The translations under genes were made by a program, and so were the position numbers. 64,000 nucleotides of DNA from Pseudomonas paraeruginosa PA7 (GTDB lineage Bacteria > Pseudomonadota > Gammaproteobacteria > Pseudomonadales > Pseudomonadaceae). The notes below the pieces were generated by a model that ran no database searches, was not told where the DNA came from, and saw only the letters and a list, made by a program, of their open reading frames with translations. How positions within the stretch are numbered: the stretch's first letter is position 1; each line of letters starts with the position of its first letter. Positions 48,448 through 58,652 of the stretch are shown piece after piece. The stretch covers positions 1,430,001 through 1,494,000 of the forward strand of contig NC_009656.1 of NCBI RefSeq assembly GCF_000017205.1. The letters run 5' to 3'.

Positions 48448-49725
48448 ATGCAGCAGAGCAGCGATTGTCCGATCCGCCGGCGCCTGGCCCATCTGCCCTG
48501 GGCCAACGATGGTCGAGCCGGCGCCCGCCACTGGCTGGAGATGCAACGCGATCCGCTGGCCTGGTTGCAGAAGATGCACGTCGCGCAGCCGGACGTCGCG
48601 GTCGCCCGCATGGGGCCGCAGCGCCTCTGGTGCCTGTTCCATCCGCAGGCGGTGCAGGAATTGATGGTCGACCGCCGCGACGACCTGCAACGCTGGCAGC
48701 CGGCGCTGTGCATGCTGAAACAGTGGAACGGGCGCAGCTTCATGATGCGCGAGGGCGCTCCGGCCCAGGCCCGGCGCAAGGAGGTACGACCGCATCTGGC
48801 GCCGCCGCCGGCCAGCGAGGTGCGCCGCCTGGCTGCGCAGTGGGGCGAGCGGGTGGAGGAGGGGCGCGAATACGACCTTGACCTGGAAATGGCTGCGTTC
48901 AGCGTCACCCTCAGCGGCCACGCGCTGTTCGACGTCGACCTGCAACCTTCGGCCTATCGGATCGCCAAGGCGGTGCGCCTGCTGTCGCGGGTGGCGTTGC
49001 TGGAGATGAGCACCGGCCTGCCGCTGGGCCACTGGTTCCCGAGCAAACTGTGCCCGCGCAAGCGCTGGGCGCTGGGCCAGTTGCGCGAGGCGGTGGGCGA
49101 GGTGGCGGAGCGCTCGCCGCGGCCGCTGGCGGACCTGCGCGATGAACTCTGCACCCTGCTCATGGCGTCCCACCAGTCCACCGGCGTGACCCTGACCTGG
49201 AGCCTGCTGCTGCTGGCCCAGCGTCCCGAGTTGCTCGCGCGGCTACGCGCCGAGCTGGCGGGAGTGGATTGGACGGCGATCCGCTCGGTCGCCGATCTGC
49301 GCGATTGCGCGCTGCTCCGGGCGGTGCTGCAGGAGTGCCTGCGCCTGTACCCGCCAGCCTACGGCCTGGCGCCGAGGCAGGTGACGGCAGACATCGAGGT
49401 GTTCGGCCAGCGGCTGAAGCGCGGCGACGTGACCATGGTCTCGAGCTGGATCACCCAGCGCGATCCCCGTTGGTTCGAGGCGCCGCTGGAGTTCCGGCCC
49501 GAACGCTTCCTCGAACCGGCGCGCTGGCCACGTGGGGCCTACTTCCCGTTCGGCCTCGGCGACCGTGCCTGTCCCGGCACCGCGATGGCGATGATCGACC
49601 TGGCGGCGGCGCTGGCCTACTGGGTCGAGCACTGGGACATCGTCCACGACGGCGACCTGGCGCCGCGCGGCTGGTTCTCCCTGCGCCCGCGACGGGCGCG
49701 GGCGCGTTTGTTCCGTCGCGCCTGA
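48448..49725 (+). CDS. Cytochrome P450
   Basis: 425-residue soluble P450. Haem-thiolate loop FPFGLGDRACPG (Cys near 370), K-helix ExxR (LQECLRLYP, near 295), and PERFLEP of the meander are intact. The I-helix oxygen-activation segment reads ASHQSTG instead of the usual AG-x-(D/E)-T-T, so the acid/alcohol pair is replaced by Gln/Ser. GGGAGG upstream of ATG 48448. It lies 27 nt after rsmJ on the same strand and converges with mexL. Substrate and electron donor unknown; no ferredoxin gene adjoins. Confidence 0.9.
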   Translation: MQQSSDCPIRRRLAHLPWANDGRAGARHWLEMQRDPLAWLQKMHVAQPDVAVARMGPQRLWCLFHPQAVQELMVDRRDDLQRWQPALCMLKQWNGRSFMMREGAPAQARRKEVRPHLAPPPASEVRRLAAQWGERVEEGREYDLDLEMAAFSVTLSGHALFDVDLQPSAYRIAKAVRLLSRVALLEMSTGLPLGHWFPSKLCPRKRWALGQLREAVGEVAERSPRPLADLRDELCTLLMASHQSTGVTLTWSLLLLAQRPELLARLRAELAGVDWTAIRSVADLRDCALLRAVLQECLRLYPPAYGLAPRQVTADIEVFGQRLKRGDVTMVSSWITQRDPRWFEAPLEFRPERFLEPARWPRGAYFPFGLGDRACPGTAMAMIDLAAALAYWVEHWDIVHDGDLAPRGWFSLRPRRARARLFRRA

Positions 49726-49731
49726 GCCGCG

Positions 49732-50370
49732 TCAGTCGCGCACGGCGAAGGCGCGCAGGAACAGCGCCACCACCTCTTCCACGTGCCGCTCGCCTTCGGC
49801 CTCGTCCAGCGGCTCGGCGCAGCCGATCAACAGGCGGTAATTGGCGCAGCCCTTGACCAGCATGAAAAAGTGCTCGGCGGCGTGGCGCGGGTCGGGAAAA
49901 GCCAGTTGGCCTCTGTTCCGCGCTTGCTCGAGGAGACGCTCCATCTCGTCTAGCACCTGCTTCGGCCCGGCCTCGAAGAACAGCTCGGACAGCTTCGGGT
50001 TCTGCCCGGCCTGGGCCGCCATCAGGCGGGTCAGGGCGATCGCCTCGTGGCTGTTGATCAGCCGGTGGAAGCCGCGGGCGATGTTCAGCAGCACGGCCTG
50101 CAGCGGCGCGCCTTCGGCCAGCTGGAAGTACAGGGCGGGCAACTGCTCGGCGCACTTGGCCTTCACCGCTTCGCTGAACAGGGTTTCCTTGTCGGTGAAG
50201 TGGCTGTAGACGGTGAGCTTGGAAACGCCGGCTTCCGAGGCGATGGCTTCCATGCTGCTGCCGTCGTAGCCGTTGCAGAGGAACAGGCGCTTGGCCGCTT
50301 CGAGAATGGCTTCCCGCTTGGCCGGGTCCTTGGGCCGGCCGGGACCGACGGAGGAGGTGGGTTCTGACAT
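49732..50370 (-). CDS. mexL: MexL, TetR-family repressor of mexJK
   Basis: 212-residue TetR repressor: helix-turn-helix at about 15-60 (REAILEAAKRLFLCNGYDGS, then VSKLTVYSHFTDKETLF) and a C-terminal ligand pocket. Start at ATG 50370; the TTG at 50382 is in the operator. Divergent from mexJ with a 95-bp gap containing TATAC dyads. It represses mexJK and itself; loss-of-function mutations raise efflux. The frame is intact here. Confidence 0.95.
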   Translation of the reverse strand: MSEPTSSVGPGRPKDPAKREAILEAAKRLFLCNGYDGSSMEAIASEAGVSKLTVYSHFTDKETLFSEAVKAKCAEQLPALYFQLAEGAPLQAVLLNIARGFHRLINSHEAIALTRLMAAQAGQNPKLSELFFEAGPKQVLDEMERLLEQARNRGQLAFPDPRHAAEHFFMLVKGCANYRLLIGCAEPLDEAEGERHVEEVVALFLRAFAVRD

Positions 50371-50417
50371 GCGCTTATACAATTGAAATACTGGACTGAT
50401 GGGTTCTGTATTTTTAC

Positions 50418-50433
50418 TATACCGCCCAGTATA
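50418..50433. promoter_or_regulatory. Inverted repeat in the mexL-mexJ operator region
   Basis: TATAC-CGCCCA-GTATA dyad, nested inside GTTCT (from about 50403) and AGAAC (to about 50438). It lies 32 nt before the mexJ ATG. MexL is reported to bind dyads in this spacer; the exact footprint cannot be read from sequence. Confidence 0.55.
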
Positions 50434-50465
50434 AGAACTCGAACGCAGTTTGCGGAAGGTGTCAC

Positions 50466-51569
50466 ATGTACCGCCATATCCCGCTCGTCGCCGTCTCCCT
50501 GTTTTCCTCCCTGTTCCTCCTCGCCTGCGGCAATGGCACGCCGCCGCCCGCGGCGGCGCGTCCGGCGATCGTCGTCCAGCCCCAGCCGGCGGGGGAGGTG
50601 AGCCAGGCCTTTCCCGGCGAGATCCGCGCCCGCCACGAGCCGGAGCTGGCCTTCCGCATCGGCGGCAAGGTCATCCGCCGGCTGGTGGAAGTCGGCGAGC
50701 GGGTAAAGAAGGACCAGCCCCTGGCCGAACTCGATCCCCAGGACGTGCGCCTGCAACTGGAGGCGGCGCGGGCCCAGGTCAGTGCCGCCGAGGCCAACTT
50801 GCAGACCGTGCGCGCCGAGTACCGGCGCTACCGCACCTTGCTCGACCGCAACCTGGTCAGCCATTCCCAGTTCGAGAACATCCAGAACAGCTACCGCGCC
50901 GGCGAGGCGCGGCTGAAGCAGATCCGCGCCGAATTCAACGTCGCCGACAACCAGGCCGGCTACGCCGTGCTGCGCTCGCCCCAGGATGGCGTGATCGCCA
51001 GCCGGCGCGTCGAGGTGGGCCAGGTGGTGGCGGCCGGACAGACGGTCTTCAGCCTGGCCGCCGACGGCGAACGCGAGGTGCTGATCGGCCTGCCGGAACA
51101 CAGCTTCGAACGTTTCCGCATCGGCCAGCCGGTGTCGGTCGAACTCTGGTCGCAACGCGACAGACGCTTCGCCGGGCATATCCGCGAGCTCTCGCCCGCG
51201 GCCGATCCGCAATCGCGTACCTTCGCCGCCCGGGTGGCCTTCGACGACCGCGCGACTCCGGCCGAACTGGGCCAGAGCGCGCGGGTCTACGTCGCCGCCG
51301 CCGAGGCGGTGCCGTTATCGGTTCCCTTGTCGGCGCTGACCGCAGAGGCCGGCCAGGCGTTCGTCTGGGTGGTCGAGCCGGGCAGCTCGACCCTGCGCCG
51401 GCAGGCGGTGCGCACCGGTCCCTATGCCGAGGACCGGGTGCCGGTGCTCGAAGGCCTGCGGGCCGGCGATTGGGTGGTAGCCAGCGGGGTCCAGGTGCTC
51501 CGCGAAGGGCAGCAGGTGCGTCCGATCGACCGGGCCAACCGCACGGTGAAACTGGCGGCCAAGGAGTAG
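50466..51569 (+). CDS. mexJ: MexJ, periplasmic membrane-fusion protein of the MexJK efflux pump
   Basis: 367-residue RND adaptor. Lipoprotein-type N-terminus with Cys near 21 (LFLLACGNG), barrel-sandwich hybrid lipoyl halves (PELAFRIGGKVIRRLVEVGE and ASRRVEVGQVVAAGQ), a coiled-coil hairpin (about 105-155) and beta-barrel/MP domains. Works with MexK and an outer-membrane channel such as OprM or OpmH. 4 nt before mexK. Repressed by MexL. Confidence 0.95.
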   Translation: MYRHIPLVAVSLFSSLFLLACGNGTPPPAAARPAIVVQPQPAGEVSQAFPGEIRARHEPELAFRIGGKVIRRLVEVGERVKKDQPLAELDPQDVRLQLEAARAQVSAAEANLQTVRAEYRRYRTLLDRNLVSHSQFENIQNSYRAGEARLKQIRAEFNVADNQAGYAVLRSPQDGVIASRRVEVGQVVAAGQTVFSLAADGEREVLIGLPEHSFERFRIGQPVSVELWSQRDRRFAGHIRELSPAADPQSRTFAARVAFDDRATPAELGQSARVYVAAAEAVPLSVPLSALTAEAGQAFVWVVEPGSSTLRRQAVRTGPYAEDRVPVLEGLRAGDWVVASGVQVLREGQQVRPIDRANRTVKLAAKE

Positions 51570-51573
51570 TCGC

Positions 51574-54500
51574 ATGTCCTTCAATCTTTCCGCCTGGGCT
51601 TTGCAGAACCGCCAGATCGTCCTGTACCTGATGATCCTGCTCGGCGCGGTCGGCGCGCTGTCCTACAGCAAGCTGGGGCAGAGCGAAGACCCGCCGTTCA
51701 CCTTCAAGGCCATGGTGGTGCAGACCAACTGGCCGGGCGCCAGCGCCGAGGAGGTGGCGCGGCAGGTCACCGAGCGCATCGAAAAGAAGCTGATGGAAAC
51801 CGGCGACTACGATCGCATCGTGTCCTTCTCACGCCCCGGCGTCTCGCAGGTGACCTTCATGGCCCGCGAGGACATCCATTCCAGCGAGATCCCCGAGCTC
51901 TGGTACCAGATCCGCAAGAAGATCGGCGACATTCGCGCCACCTTGCCGCAGAGCATCCAGGGCCCGTTCTTCAACGACGAGTTCGGCACCACCTACGGCA
52001 ACATCTATGCGCTCACCGGCAAGGGCTTCGACTACGCGGTGATGAAGGACTACGCCGACCGCCTGCAACTGCAATTGCAGCGGATCAGGAACGTCGGCAA
52101 GGTCGAGCTGATCGGCCTGCAGGACGAGAAGATCTGGATCGACCTGTCCAACACCAAGCTGGCCACCCTCGGCCTGCCCCTGGCGGCGGTGCAGAAGGCG
52201 CTGGAGGAGCAGAATGCGGTGGCCTCCTCGGGGTTCTTCGAAACCGCCAGCGACCGCGTGCAGTTGCGCGTTTCCGGGCGTTTCGATTCGGTGGAGGAGA
52301 TCCGCGACTTCCCCATCCGCGTCGGCGACCGCACCTTCCGCATCGGCGACGTGGCCGAGGTGCGCCGCGGCTTCAACGATCCGCCGGCGCCGCGCATGCG
52401 CTTCATGGGCGAGGACGCCATCGGCCTGGCGGTGTCGATGAAGCCGGGCGGCGACATCCTGGTGCTGGGCAAGGCCCTGGAAGCCGAGTTCGCCCGCCTG
52501 CAGCAGTCGCTGCCGGCCGGACTGGAACTGCGCAAGGTATCCGACCAGCCGGCGGCGGTGCGCACCGGGGTCGGCGAATTCATCCGGGTGCTGGCCGAGG
52601 CGCTGGTGATCGTCCTGCTGGTGAGCTTCTTCTCCCTCGGCCTGCGCACCGGCCTGGTGGTGGCGCTGTCGATCCCGCTGGTGCTGGCGATGACCTTCGC
52701 CGCCATGCATTACTTCGGCATCGGCCTGCACAAGATCTCCCTCGGCGCCCTGGTTCTGGCGCTGGGGTTGCTGGTGGACGACGCGATCATCGCGGTGGAG
52801 ATGATGGCGGTGAAGATGGAGCAGGGCTACGACCGTCTCAAGGCGGCCAGCTTCGCCTGGACCAGCACAGCCTTCCCGATGCTCACCGGCACCCTGATCA
52901 CCGCCGCCGGCTTCCTGCCGATCGCCACCGCGCAGTCCGGTACCGGCGAATACACCCGCTCGCTGTTCCAGGTGGTGACCATCGCGCTGGTGGTCTCCTG
53001 GTTCGCCGCAGTGGTCTTCGTTCCCTACCTGGGGGCCAAGCTGCTGCCGGACCTGGCCAGGCTGCATGCGCAGAAGCACGGCGGCAGCGCCGACGGCTAC
53101 GATCCCTACGCAACGGCCTTCTACCAGCGCTTCCGGCGCCTGGTGGAATGGTGCGTACGCTACCGCAAGACGGTGATCGTCCTGACCCTCGCCGCTTTCG
53201 TCGGCGCGTTGCTGCTGTTCCGTCTGGTGCCGCAGCAGTTCTTCCCGCCCTCGGCGCGCCTGGAACTGCTGCTGGACATCAAGCTGGCCGAGGGCGCCTC
53301 GCTGCGTGCCACCACCGAGGAAGTGCAGCGCCTGGAAAAGATGCTGCAAGGCCATGACGGCATCGACAACTACGTGGCCTATGTCGGCACCGGTTCGCCG
53401 CGCTTCTACCTGCCGCTGGATCAGCAATTGCCGGCGGCCAGCTTCGCCCAGGTGGTGGTGCTGGCCAAGGACCTGGAGAGCCGCGAGACGCTGCGCAAGT
53501 GGCTGATCGAGCGGATGAACGAGGACTTCCCGCACCTGCGCAGCCGCATCAGTCGCCTGGAGAACGGCCCTCCGGTGGGCTATCCGGTGCAGTTCCGGGT
53601 TTCCGGCGAGGATATTCCGCAGGTCCGCGAACTGGCGCGCAAGGTCGCCGACAGGATGCGCGAGAACCCGCACGTGGTGAACGTGCACCTGGATTGGGAA
53701 GAGCCGAGCAAGGTGGTCTACCTGAGCATCGACCAGGAGCGCGCCCGCGCCCTGGGAGTGAGCACCGCCAGCCTGTCGCAGTTCCTGCAGAGCGCGCTGA
53801 CCGGTTCGCACGTCAGCTTCTACCGCGAGGACAACGAACTGATCGAGATCCTCCTGCGCGGCACCGAGCGCGAGCGCCGCGACCTGTCGCTGCTGCCGAG
53901 CCTGGCGGTGCCGACCGGGAATGGCCGCAGCGTGGCGCTGTCGCAGATCGCCACGCTCGAATACGGCTTCGAAGAGGGCATCATCTGGCACCGCAACCGC
54001 CTGCCGACGGTCACGGTACGCGCCGACATCTACGACGATTCGCTGCCGGCGACCCTGGTCGCGCAGATCGCCCCGACCCTGGAGCCGATCCGCGCCGAGC
54101 TACCGGACGGCTACCTGCTGGAGGTGGGCGGTACGGTGGAGGACGCGGCGAAGGGCCAGAGTTCGGTGAACGCCGGCGTGCCGCTGTTCATCGTGGTGGT
54201 GTTGAGCCTGCTGATGCTGCAGTTGCGCAGCTTCTCGCGGATGGCGATGGTATTCCTCACCGCACCGCTGGGCCTGATCGGCGTGACCCTGTTCCTGCTG
54301 CTGTTCCGCCAGCCGTTCGGCTTCGTGGCGATGCTCGGGACCATCGCCCTGGCCGGCATGATCATGCGCAACTCGGTGATCCTGGTGGACCAGATCGAAC
54401 AGGACATCAGCCACGGACTGGATCGCTGGCACGCGATCATCGAGGCTACCGTGCGGCGTTTCCGGCCCATCGTGCTGACCGCGCTGGCGGCGGTGCTGGC

Positions 54501-54651
54501 GATGATCCCGCTGTCGCGCAGCGTGTTCTTCGGGCCGATGGCGGTGGCGATCATGGGCGGGCTGATCGTCGCCACCGTGCTCACCCTGCTGTTCCTGCCG
54601 GCGCTCTATGCCGCCTGGTTCCGCGTGAGGAAGGACGAGGCGCGGGCCTGA
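51574..54651 (+). CDS. mexK: MexK, RND inner-membrane multidrug transporter
   Basis: 1025-residue RND pump. Twelve membrane segments with two large periplasmic loops. Proton-relay aspartates lie in LGLLVDDAIIAVE of TM4 (near 410), and the TM10-TM12 block includes GTIALAGMIMRNSVILVDQI. Exports triclosan, erythromycin and tetracycline in P. aeruginosa with MexJ. Full length, no frameshift. Ends 40 nt before the stop of a converging gene. Confidence 0.96.
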   Translation: MSFNLSAWALQNRQIVLYLMILLGAVGALSYSKLGQSEDPPFTFKAMVVQTNWPGASAEEVARQVTERIEKKLMETGDYDRIVSFSRPGVSQVTFMAREDIHSSEIPELWYQIRKKIGDIRATLPQSIQGPFFNDEFGTTYGNIYALTGKGFDYAVMKDYADRLQLQLQRIRNVGKVELIGLQDEKIWIDLSNTKLATLGLPLAAVQKALEEQNAVASSGFFETASDRVQLRVSGRFDSVEEIRDFPIRVGDRTFRIGDVAEVRRGFNDPPAPRMRFMGEDAIGLAVSMKPGGDILVLGKALEAEFARLQQSLPAGLELRKVSDQPAAVRTGVGEFIRVLAEALVIVLLVSFFSLGLRTGLVVALSIPLVLAMTFAAMHYFGIGLHKISLGALVLALGLLVDDAIIAVEMMAVKMEQGYDRLKAASFAWTSTAFPMLTGTLITAAGFLPIATAQSGTGEYTRSLFQVVTIALVVSWFAAVVFVPYLGAKLLPDLARLHAQKHGGSADGYDPYATAFYQRFRRLVEWCVRYRKTVIVLTLAAFVGALLLFRLVPQQFFPPSARLELLLDIKLAEGASLRATTEEVQRLEKMLQGHDGIDNYVAYVGTGSPRFYLPLDQQLPAASFAQVVVLAKDLESRETLRKWLIERMNEDFPHLRSRISRLENGPPVGYPVQFRVSGEDIPQVRELARKVADRMRENPHVVNVHLDWEEPSKVVYLSIDQERARALGVSTASLSQFLQSALTGSHVSFYREDNELIEILLRGTERERRDLSLLPSLAVPTGNGRSVALSQIATLEYGFEEGIIWHRNRLPTVTVRADIYDDSLPATLVAQIAPTLEPIRAELPDGYLLEVGGTVEDAAKGQSSVNAGVPLFIVVVLSLLMLQLRSFSRMAMVFLTAPLGLIGVTLFLLLFRQPFGFVAMLGTIALAGMIMRNSVILVDQIEQDISHGLDRWHAIIEATVRRFRPIVLTALAAVLAMIPLSRSVFFGPMAVAIMGGLIVATVLTLLFLPALYAAWFRVRKDEARA

Positions 54652-54661
54652 CGGAAGAAGG

Positions 54662-54685
54662 GGACGGGGCGATCGCGCCCCGTCC
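54662..54685. terminator. Hairpin between convergent mexK and DUF4197 genes
   Basis: GGACGGGGCG-ATCG-CGCCCCGTCC, a 10-bp perfect stem filling the 40-nt convergent gap. Usable in both directions; no T runs. Confidence 0.6.
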
Positions 54686-54691
54686 GCCGGC

Positions 54692-55372
54692 TCACTTCGC
54701 CGCGCCGAAGACCTTCTTGGCCAGGCCGGTGGCGGCCGCCGCCGGGTTCTGGCGGATGCTCTTCTCCTGTCTGGCGATCATCTCGAAGAGCCCGTCGAGG
54801 GCCTGTTCGGTGACATAACCCTCGACGTTGGCGCTCTTCGCATCGACCACCCCAAGGGTCGCCGCCTGGCTGGCGAAGGCGTTGTACTGCTTGACCAGGC
54901 CGACCTCGTCGGTGGCCTGCTTGACGATCGGCAGGAACTTCGCGCGCAGCTGTTCGCGGCTGGACTTGTCCAGGTATTCGGTGGCGGCGTCGTCGCCGCC
55001 CTTGAGGATGCCCTTGGCGTCGGCCACCGTCATCTTCTTCACCGCCTCCACCAGCAGGCCCTGGGCCTGCGGCACGGCGGCCTCGGCGGCGCGGTTCATG
55101 CTCGCCTCGAGCTGGTCGACCTGGGCGCCCATGCCGAACTGCTTCATCAGCTTCGCCGCCTTGCCCAGCTTGCCGGGCAGTTCGATGCGCACGTCCGGGT
55201 TGTTGTTGAAGCCGCCCGGCTGGCCAAGCTGGCGGACGGCGATCTGCGCGCCCTGGGTCAGGGCGTCCTTCAGGCCGCTGGAGGCGTCGCCCTGCGAGAG
55301 GTCGGCGAGGGACAGGGCGAAGGCGTTGGCCGAGAGCAGCAGGCCGGCGCAGAGGGCAGTGAGTCGGAACAT
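54692..55372 (-). CDS. DUF4197 periplasmic protein
   Basis: 226 residues. Sec signal peptide (about 1-19, ending NAFA), then a helical DUF4197 domain (LSLADLSQGDASSGLKDALT through YVTEQALDGLFEMIARQEKSI). No catalytic motif. The start at 55372 is preferred; the GTG opening at 55486 would bury the signal peptide. Function unknown; predicted exported. Confidence 0.85.
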   Translation of the reverse strand: MFRLTALCAGLLLSANAFALSLADLSQGDASSGLKDALTQGAQIAVRQLGQPGGFNNNPDVRIELPGKLGKAAKLMKQFGMGAQVDQLEASMNRAAEAAVPQAQGLLVEAVKKMTVADAKGILKGGDDAATEYLDKSSREQLRAKFLPIVKQATDEVGLVKQYNAFASQAATLGVVDAKSANVEGYVTEQALDGLFEMIARQEKSIRQNPAAAATGLAKKVFGAAK

Positions 55373-55472
55373 GACAGCGTCCTTGAAGTGGAACGTACGG
55401 GGTATCCGGTCGCTCGTCGTGAGGTGGATCGGCAACCGGTAGCGAATAGGAGGTGGAGTGTACTGGAGGGAG

Positions 55473-55492
55473 CCGCCGGTTCGCACCGGCGG
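55473..55492 (-). terminator. Hairpin after the YbaY-like gene
   Basis: CCGCCGGT-TCGC-ACCGGCGG, an 8-bp stem, 16 nt past the stop of the YbaY-like lipoprotein gene on the minus strand. No T run. Confidence 0.5.
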
Positions 55493-55508
55493 GTTGCCGC
55501 GGCGGGCT

Positions 55509-55907
55509 TCAGCGGGCCGACTCGACCTGCACGCGATACGGCTGCGGGTCGCTGCCGTCGAGTTTCACCGAGTGGCGGGTGGTGTTGATGAAAAGCAACC
55601 GGCCGTTCAGTTCGATTCGCGCGCTGACCGCGTAGCTGTGACCCGGCTTGACCTGCTTCGGATCGTATTCGAGGTGGAACGCCAGCGGCACCTGGCTGGT
55701 GATCTCGCGGGTCTGGCTGGCCAGTTGCACCGATGGGGCGTCGGCCAGGGATACGTCTTCCAGGCTCACGCTCAGGCGCGCCGAGGGCGGCAGGGCGATG
55801 CGCTCACGGTAGAAGACCTCGCCATCGAAGCTGGCGTTCGATGTCGATTGCTGGGTGCCGCAGCCGGCAAGGATGCTGGCTGCGAGCAGCAATGGCAGTT
55901 TTTTCAT
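55509..55907 (-). CDS. YbaY-family lipoprotein
   Basis: 132 residues with lipobox ILAGC (Cys near 16). The mature domain is a single beta-rich YbaY/YscW-type fold (FYRERIALPPSARLSVSLED, with VPLAFHLEYDPKQVKPGHSY). These proteins are envelope lipoproteins with an immunoglobulin-like fold; YscW acts as a pilotin in type III secretion. No secretin gene adjoins, so a pilotin role here is unsupported. Upstream of the DUF4197 gene on the same strand. Confidence 0.85.
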   Translation of the reverse strand: MKKLPLLLAASILAGCGTQQSTSNASFDGEVFYRERIALPPSARLSVSLEDVSLADAPSVQLASQTREITSQVPLAFHLEYDPKQVKPGHSYAVSARIELNGRLLFINTTRHSVKLDGSDPQPYRVQVESAR

Positions 55908-56016
55908 GGGAGCCTCCTTTCAGACAGAACAGAAAACGTGCGGGCCTCTGACCCGGGGAACCAGCATAGGTTGCCGGTCCGTAACCGGGAAAGGTCGCAG
56001 GAATATTCCAGCGCAG

Positions 56017-56046
56017 CGGCGCCCGTCCCTGACGGGGCGGGCGCCG
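56017..56046 (-). terminator. Terminator after plsB
   Basis: A 13-bp stem (CGGCGCCCGTCCC / GGGGCGGGCGCCG, one G-T pair) ends 4 nt past the plsB stop in minus-strand transcription. Confidence 0.65.
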
Positions 56047-56050
56047 GGCA

Positions 56051-58555
56051 TCAGTTGGTCGCCGCGTCGTTGCTCTCGGCGGCGGCTTCCTCGGCAGGGC
56101 GCTCCAGGGCCACCTGGCGGATCGACAGGCGGATCTCCGCCGGCAGCACGCGCTTGGCGGCGCCTTCGGCAAGCTCGCCGAGCAGTTCGTGGTAGCTCAG
56201 CTTGCCGGTCTCGTCCTTGCGCAGCACGCGCAGGTCGAGGAGGGTCTGGATGAAGTGGCGGAACAGGCTCTTGTCGAAGAACTCCGGGGCGTTCAGGCCG
56301 TGCAGGATCGACAGGCGCTGGGCCATCACGGTGCAGAGGTTCTCCAGTTCCTCGGCGGTCAGGGCGTTCTGCCCGGCGTTTAGCAGCAGGGCGATGGCCA
56401 TGTAGAAGCGCTGCAGGGTCTGGGTCACCGAACGAGCGAGGAGAATCAGCAGGACGTACTGCCGCGAGCTAGGCGCCGGGCGGATGAAGGTGTCGTTCTC
56501 CTGGCGCAGCAGGCCCTGTTCCACCAGGGCCGCCAGCCACTGGTCGATCACCGCGTCGAGTTCGTCCAGGCTCCAGCGGATGAACAGTTCCGCCTGCAGG
56601 TAGGGATAGAGCGCGCGGGCGAAACGCAGCAGCTGTTCGCGGCTGATCCGCGAGTTGCTCTGGAAGAAGCTGGCGATCAGCGCCGGCAGGGCGAAAACAT
56701 GCAGGACGTTGTTGCGGTAGTAGGTCGCCAGCACCGCGTTCTGTTCGTCGAGGTAGAGGATGCGGCCCAGCGCGTCCTTCTGCTCGGCCAGGAGGTTCAT
56801 GCTCTTCACGTACTCGATCAGGGCCTGGCCGTCGCCATCCGGCAGGGTCGCGCTGGGCGAGTAGGGCACCTGGCGCAGCAGCGCCAGGTAGAGGTCGAGG
56901 ATCCGCGCCAGGGCGCTTTCGTCGAGGGCCTGGCGGCTGGTGGAGAGCAGAGCCAGGGCGACCAGGTTGACCGGATTGATCGCCGCCGCGTCGTTGAGGT
57001 GGCGGGCGACGTCCTTGGCCAGCAGGTTGGTGGTCTGCGGCAACCAGTCGGGGCGGTATTCCGGGCCGAGGTCCTGGTCCTGCCAGTCGGGCTGGTGGCG
57101 GTCGAGGAACTGGTCGAGATGGATCGGCTCGCCGAAGTTCACCCAGACCTGGCCGAAACGCTGCTTCAGCGCGCCGACCACCTTGAACAGGTCGAAGATC
57201 GACTCCTTCTTCTTGGTCGCGCCGCGCAGTTCGCCGAGGTAGGTGCGGCCTTCCAGCACGCGCTCGTAGCCGATGTAGACCGGCACGAAGACGATCGGTC
57301 GGCGCGAGTCACGGAGGAAGCTGCGCAGGGTGATGGCGAGCATGCCGGTGCGTGGGTGGAGCATGCGCCCGGTGCGCGAACGGCCGCCCTCGACGAAGTA
57401 CTCGGTGGAGAAGCCGCGGGAGAACAGGGTGTGCAGGTATTCGTTGAATACCGCGGTGTAGAGCTGGTTGCCCTTGAAGCTGCGGCGCATGAAGAAGGCC
57501 CCGCCGCGGCGCAGGATCGAGCCGATCACCGGCATGTTGAGGTTGATCCCGGCGGCGATGTGCGGCGGGGTCAGGCCGTTGCGGAACAGCAGGTAGGACA
57601 GCAGCAGGTAGTCGATGTGGCTGCGGTGGCAGGGCACGTAGACGATCTCGTTGCCCTGGGCCACGTCCTGCACCCGCTCGATGTGGTTGACCTTGACCCC
57701 CTCGTACAGCTTGTTCCAGAACCAGCTGAGGATGACCTCGAGGAAGCGGATCACCGGATAGGAGAAGTCCGAGGCGATTTCATTGGCGTAGCGTAGCGCG
57801 ATGCCTTCGGCCTTTTCCTGGGAGATCCGTTCGCTCTCGCATTCCTCGCTGATCGCCTGGCGTACCAGCGGCGCGCGCAGCAGGCCCTTGACCAGGTTGC
57901 GGCGGTGCGACAGGTCGGGGCCGATCACCGCGGTCTTCAGGTTGCGGAAGTGCACCCGAAGGATACGGTTGACCATGCGCAGCGTGCGTTCGTGGCCCTT
58001 GCCCTGCTCCACCAGTTCGCGCAGGTGGATCGGCGCGGAGAACTGCACACGGGTCTTGCGTCCGAGGATGAGGATGCGCGCCAGCTTGCGCAGGCGCCCG
58101 GTGACCGCCCAGTTGTCGGCGAACAGCAGCTTCCAGGGGCTCGACTCGCTGTCCGGCGACTGTCCCCAGAATACGCTGACCGGAATGATCTGCGCGTCGT
58201 CGAGACCGTTCTGGCCGACCGCGGCGAGCATGCGCACCAGGGTCGGCGAGGCGCCGCGCTTGTCCTGGCGGCCCAGCCAGTCGGGTTCGGGCGTCAGGTA
58301 GAAGAACGCCGCCGGCTCGATGGCGTCGCCCACCGCCACCGGCATCACCGGGCGCGGCAGCCCTGCCTTGCGACACTCGGTATCCACCACCGCGAGATCG
58401 CTGACCGAAGGCTGTTGCAGTACGTAGAGCACCGGCTTGCTGCGGTCGATCTTCAGGGTGAAGGCCGACTGGTTGATGGTTTCCGAGCGTACCCAGAGGT
58501 ACAGCAGGCGGCGCAGGGCGCCAAAACCAAAGCGGCGGAACGGGTAGCGGGGCAT
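56051..58555 (-). CDS. plsB: Glycerol-3-phosphate O-acyltransferase PlsB
   Basis: First step of phospholipid synthesis: acylates glycerol-3-phosphate at sn-1. 834 residues, the expected length. Acyltransferase blocks are visible: [13 protein letters not shown] with HxxxxD (near 305); [28 protein letters not shown]. The N- and C-terminal PlsB extensions are present. Start at ATG 58555 ([10 protein letters not shown]); the 98-codon upstream extension is rejected. Inner-membrane associated. Divergent from the ABC cluster. Confidence 0.96.
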   Translation of the reverse strand: MPRYPFRRFGFGALRRLLYLWVRSETINQSAFTLKIDRSKPVLYVLQQPSVSDLAVVDTECRKAGLPRPVMPVAVGDAIEPAAFFYLTPEPDWLGRQDKRGASPTLVRMLAAVGQNGLDDAQIIPVSVFWGQSPDSESSPWKLLFADNWAVTGRLRKLARILILGRKTRVQFSAPIHLRELVEQGKGHERTLRMVNRILRVHFRNLKTAVIGPDLSHRRNLVKGLLRAPLVRQAISEECESERISQEKAEGIALRYANEIASDFSYPVIRFLEVILSWFWNKLYEGVKVNHIERVQDVAQGNEIVYVPCHRSHIDYLLLSYLLFRNGLTPPHIAAGINLNMPVIGSILRRGGAFFMRRSFKGNQLYTAVFNEYLHTLFSRGFSTEYFVEGGRSRTGRMLHPRTGMLAITLRSFLRDSRRPIVFVPVYIGYERVLEGRTYLGELRGATKKKESIFDLFKVVGALKQRFGQVWVNFGEPIHLDQFLDRHQPDWQDQDLGPEYRPDWLPQTTNLLAKDVARHLNDAAAINPVNLVALALLSTSRQALDESALARILDLYLALLRQVPYSPSATLPDGDGQALIEYVKSMNLLAEQKDALGRILYLDEQNAVLATYYRNNVLHVFALPALIASFFQSNSRISREQLLRFARALYPYLQAELFIRWSLDELDAVIDQWLAALVEQGLLRQENDTFIRPAPSSRQYVLLILLARSVTQTLQRFYMAIALLLNAGQNALTAEELENLCTVMAQRLSILHGLNAPEFFDKSLFRHFIQTLLDLRVLRKDETGKLSYHELLGELAEGAAKRVLPAEIRLSIRQVALERPAEEAAAESNDAATN

Positions 58556-58652
58556 ACGGTGTCTACTGGCAGTTGATCGGGACCCGGCGTGACGGGCGCG
58601 GCTAGTTTGCCGCAATCCCCGGAGGGCCGCAAAAGAACGCAGCGCGTCCTCC

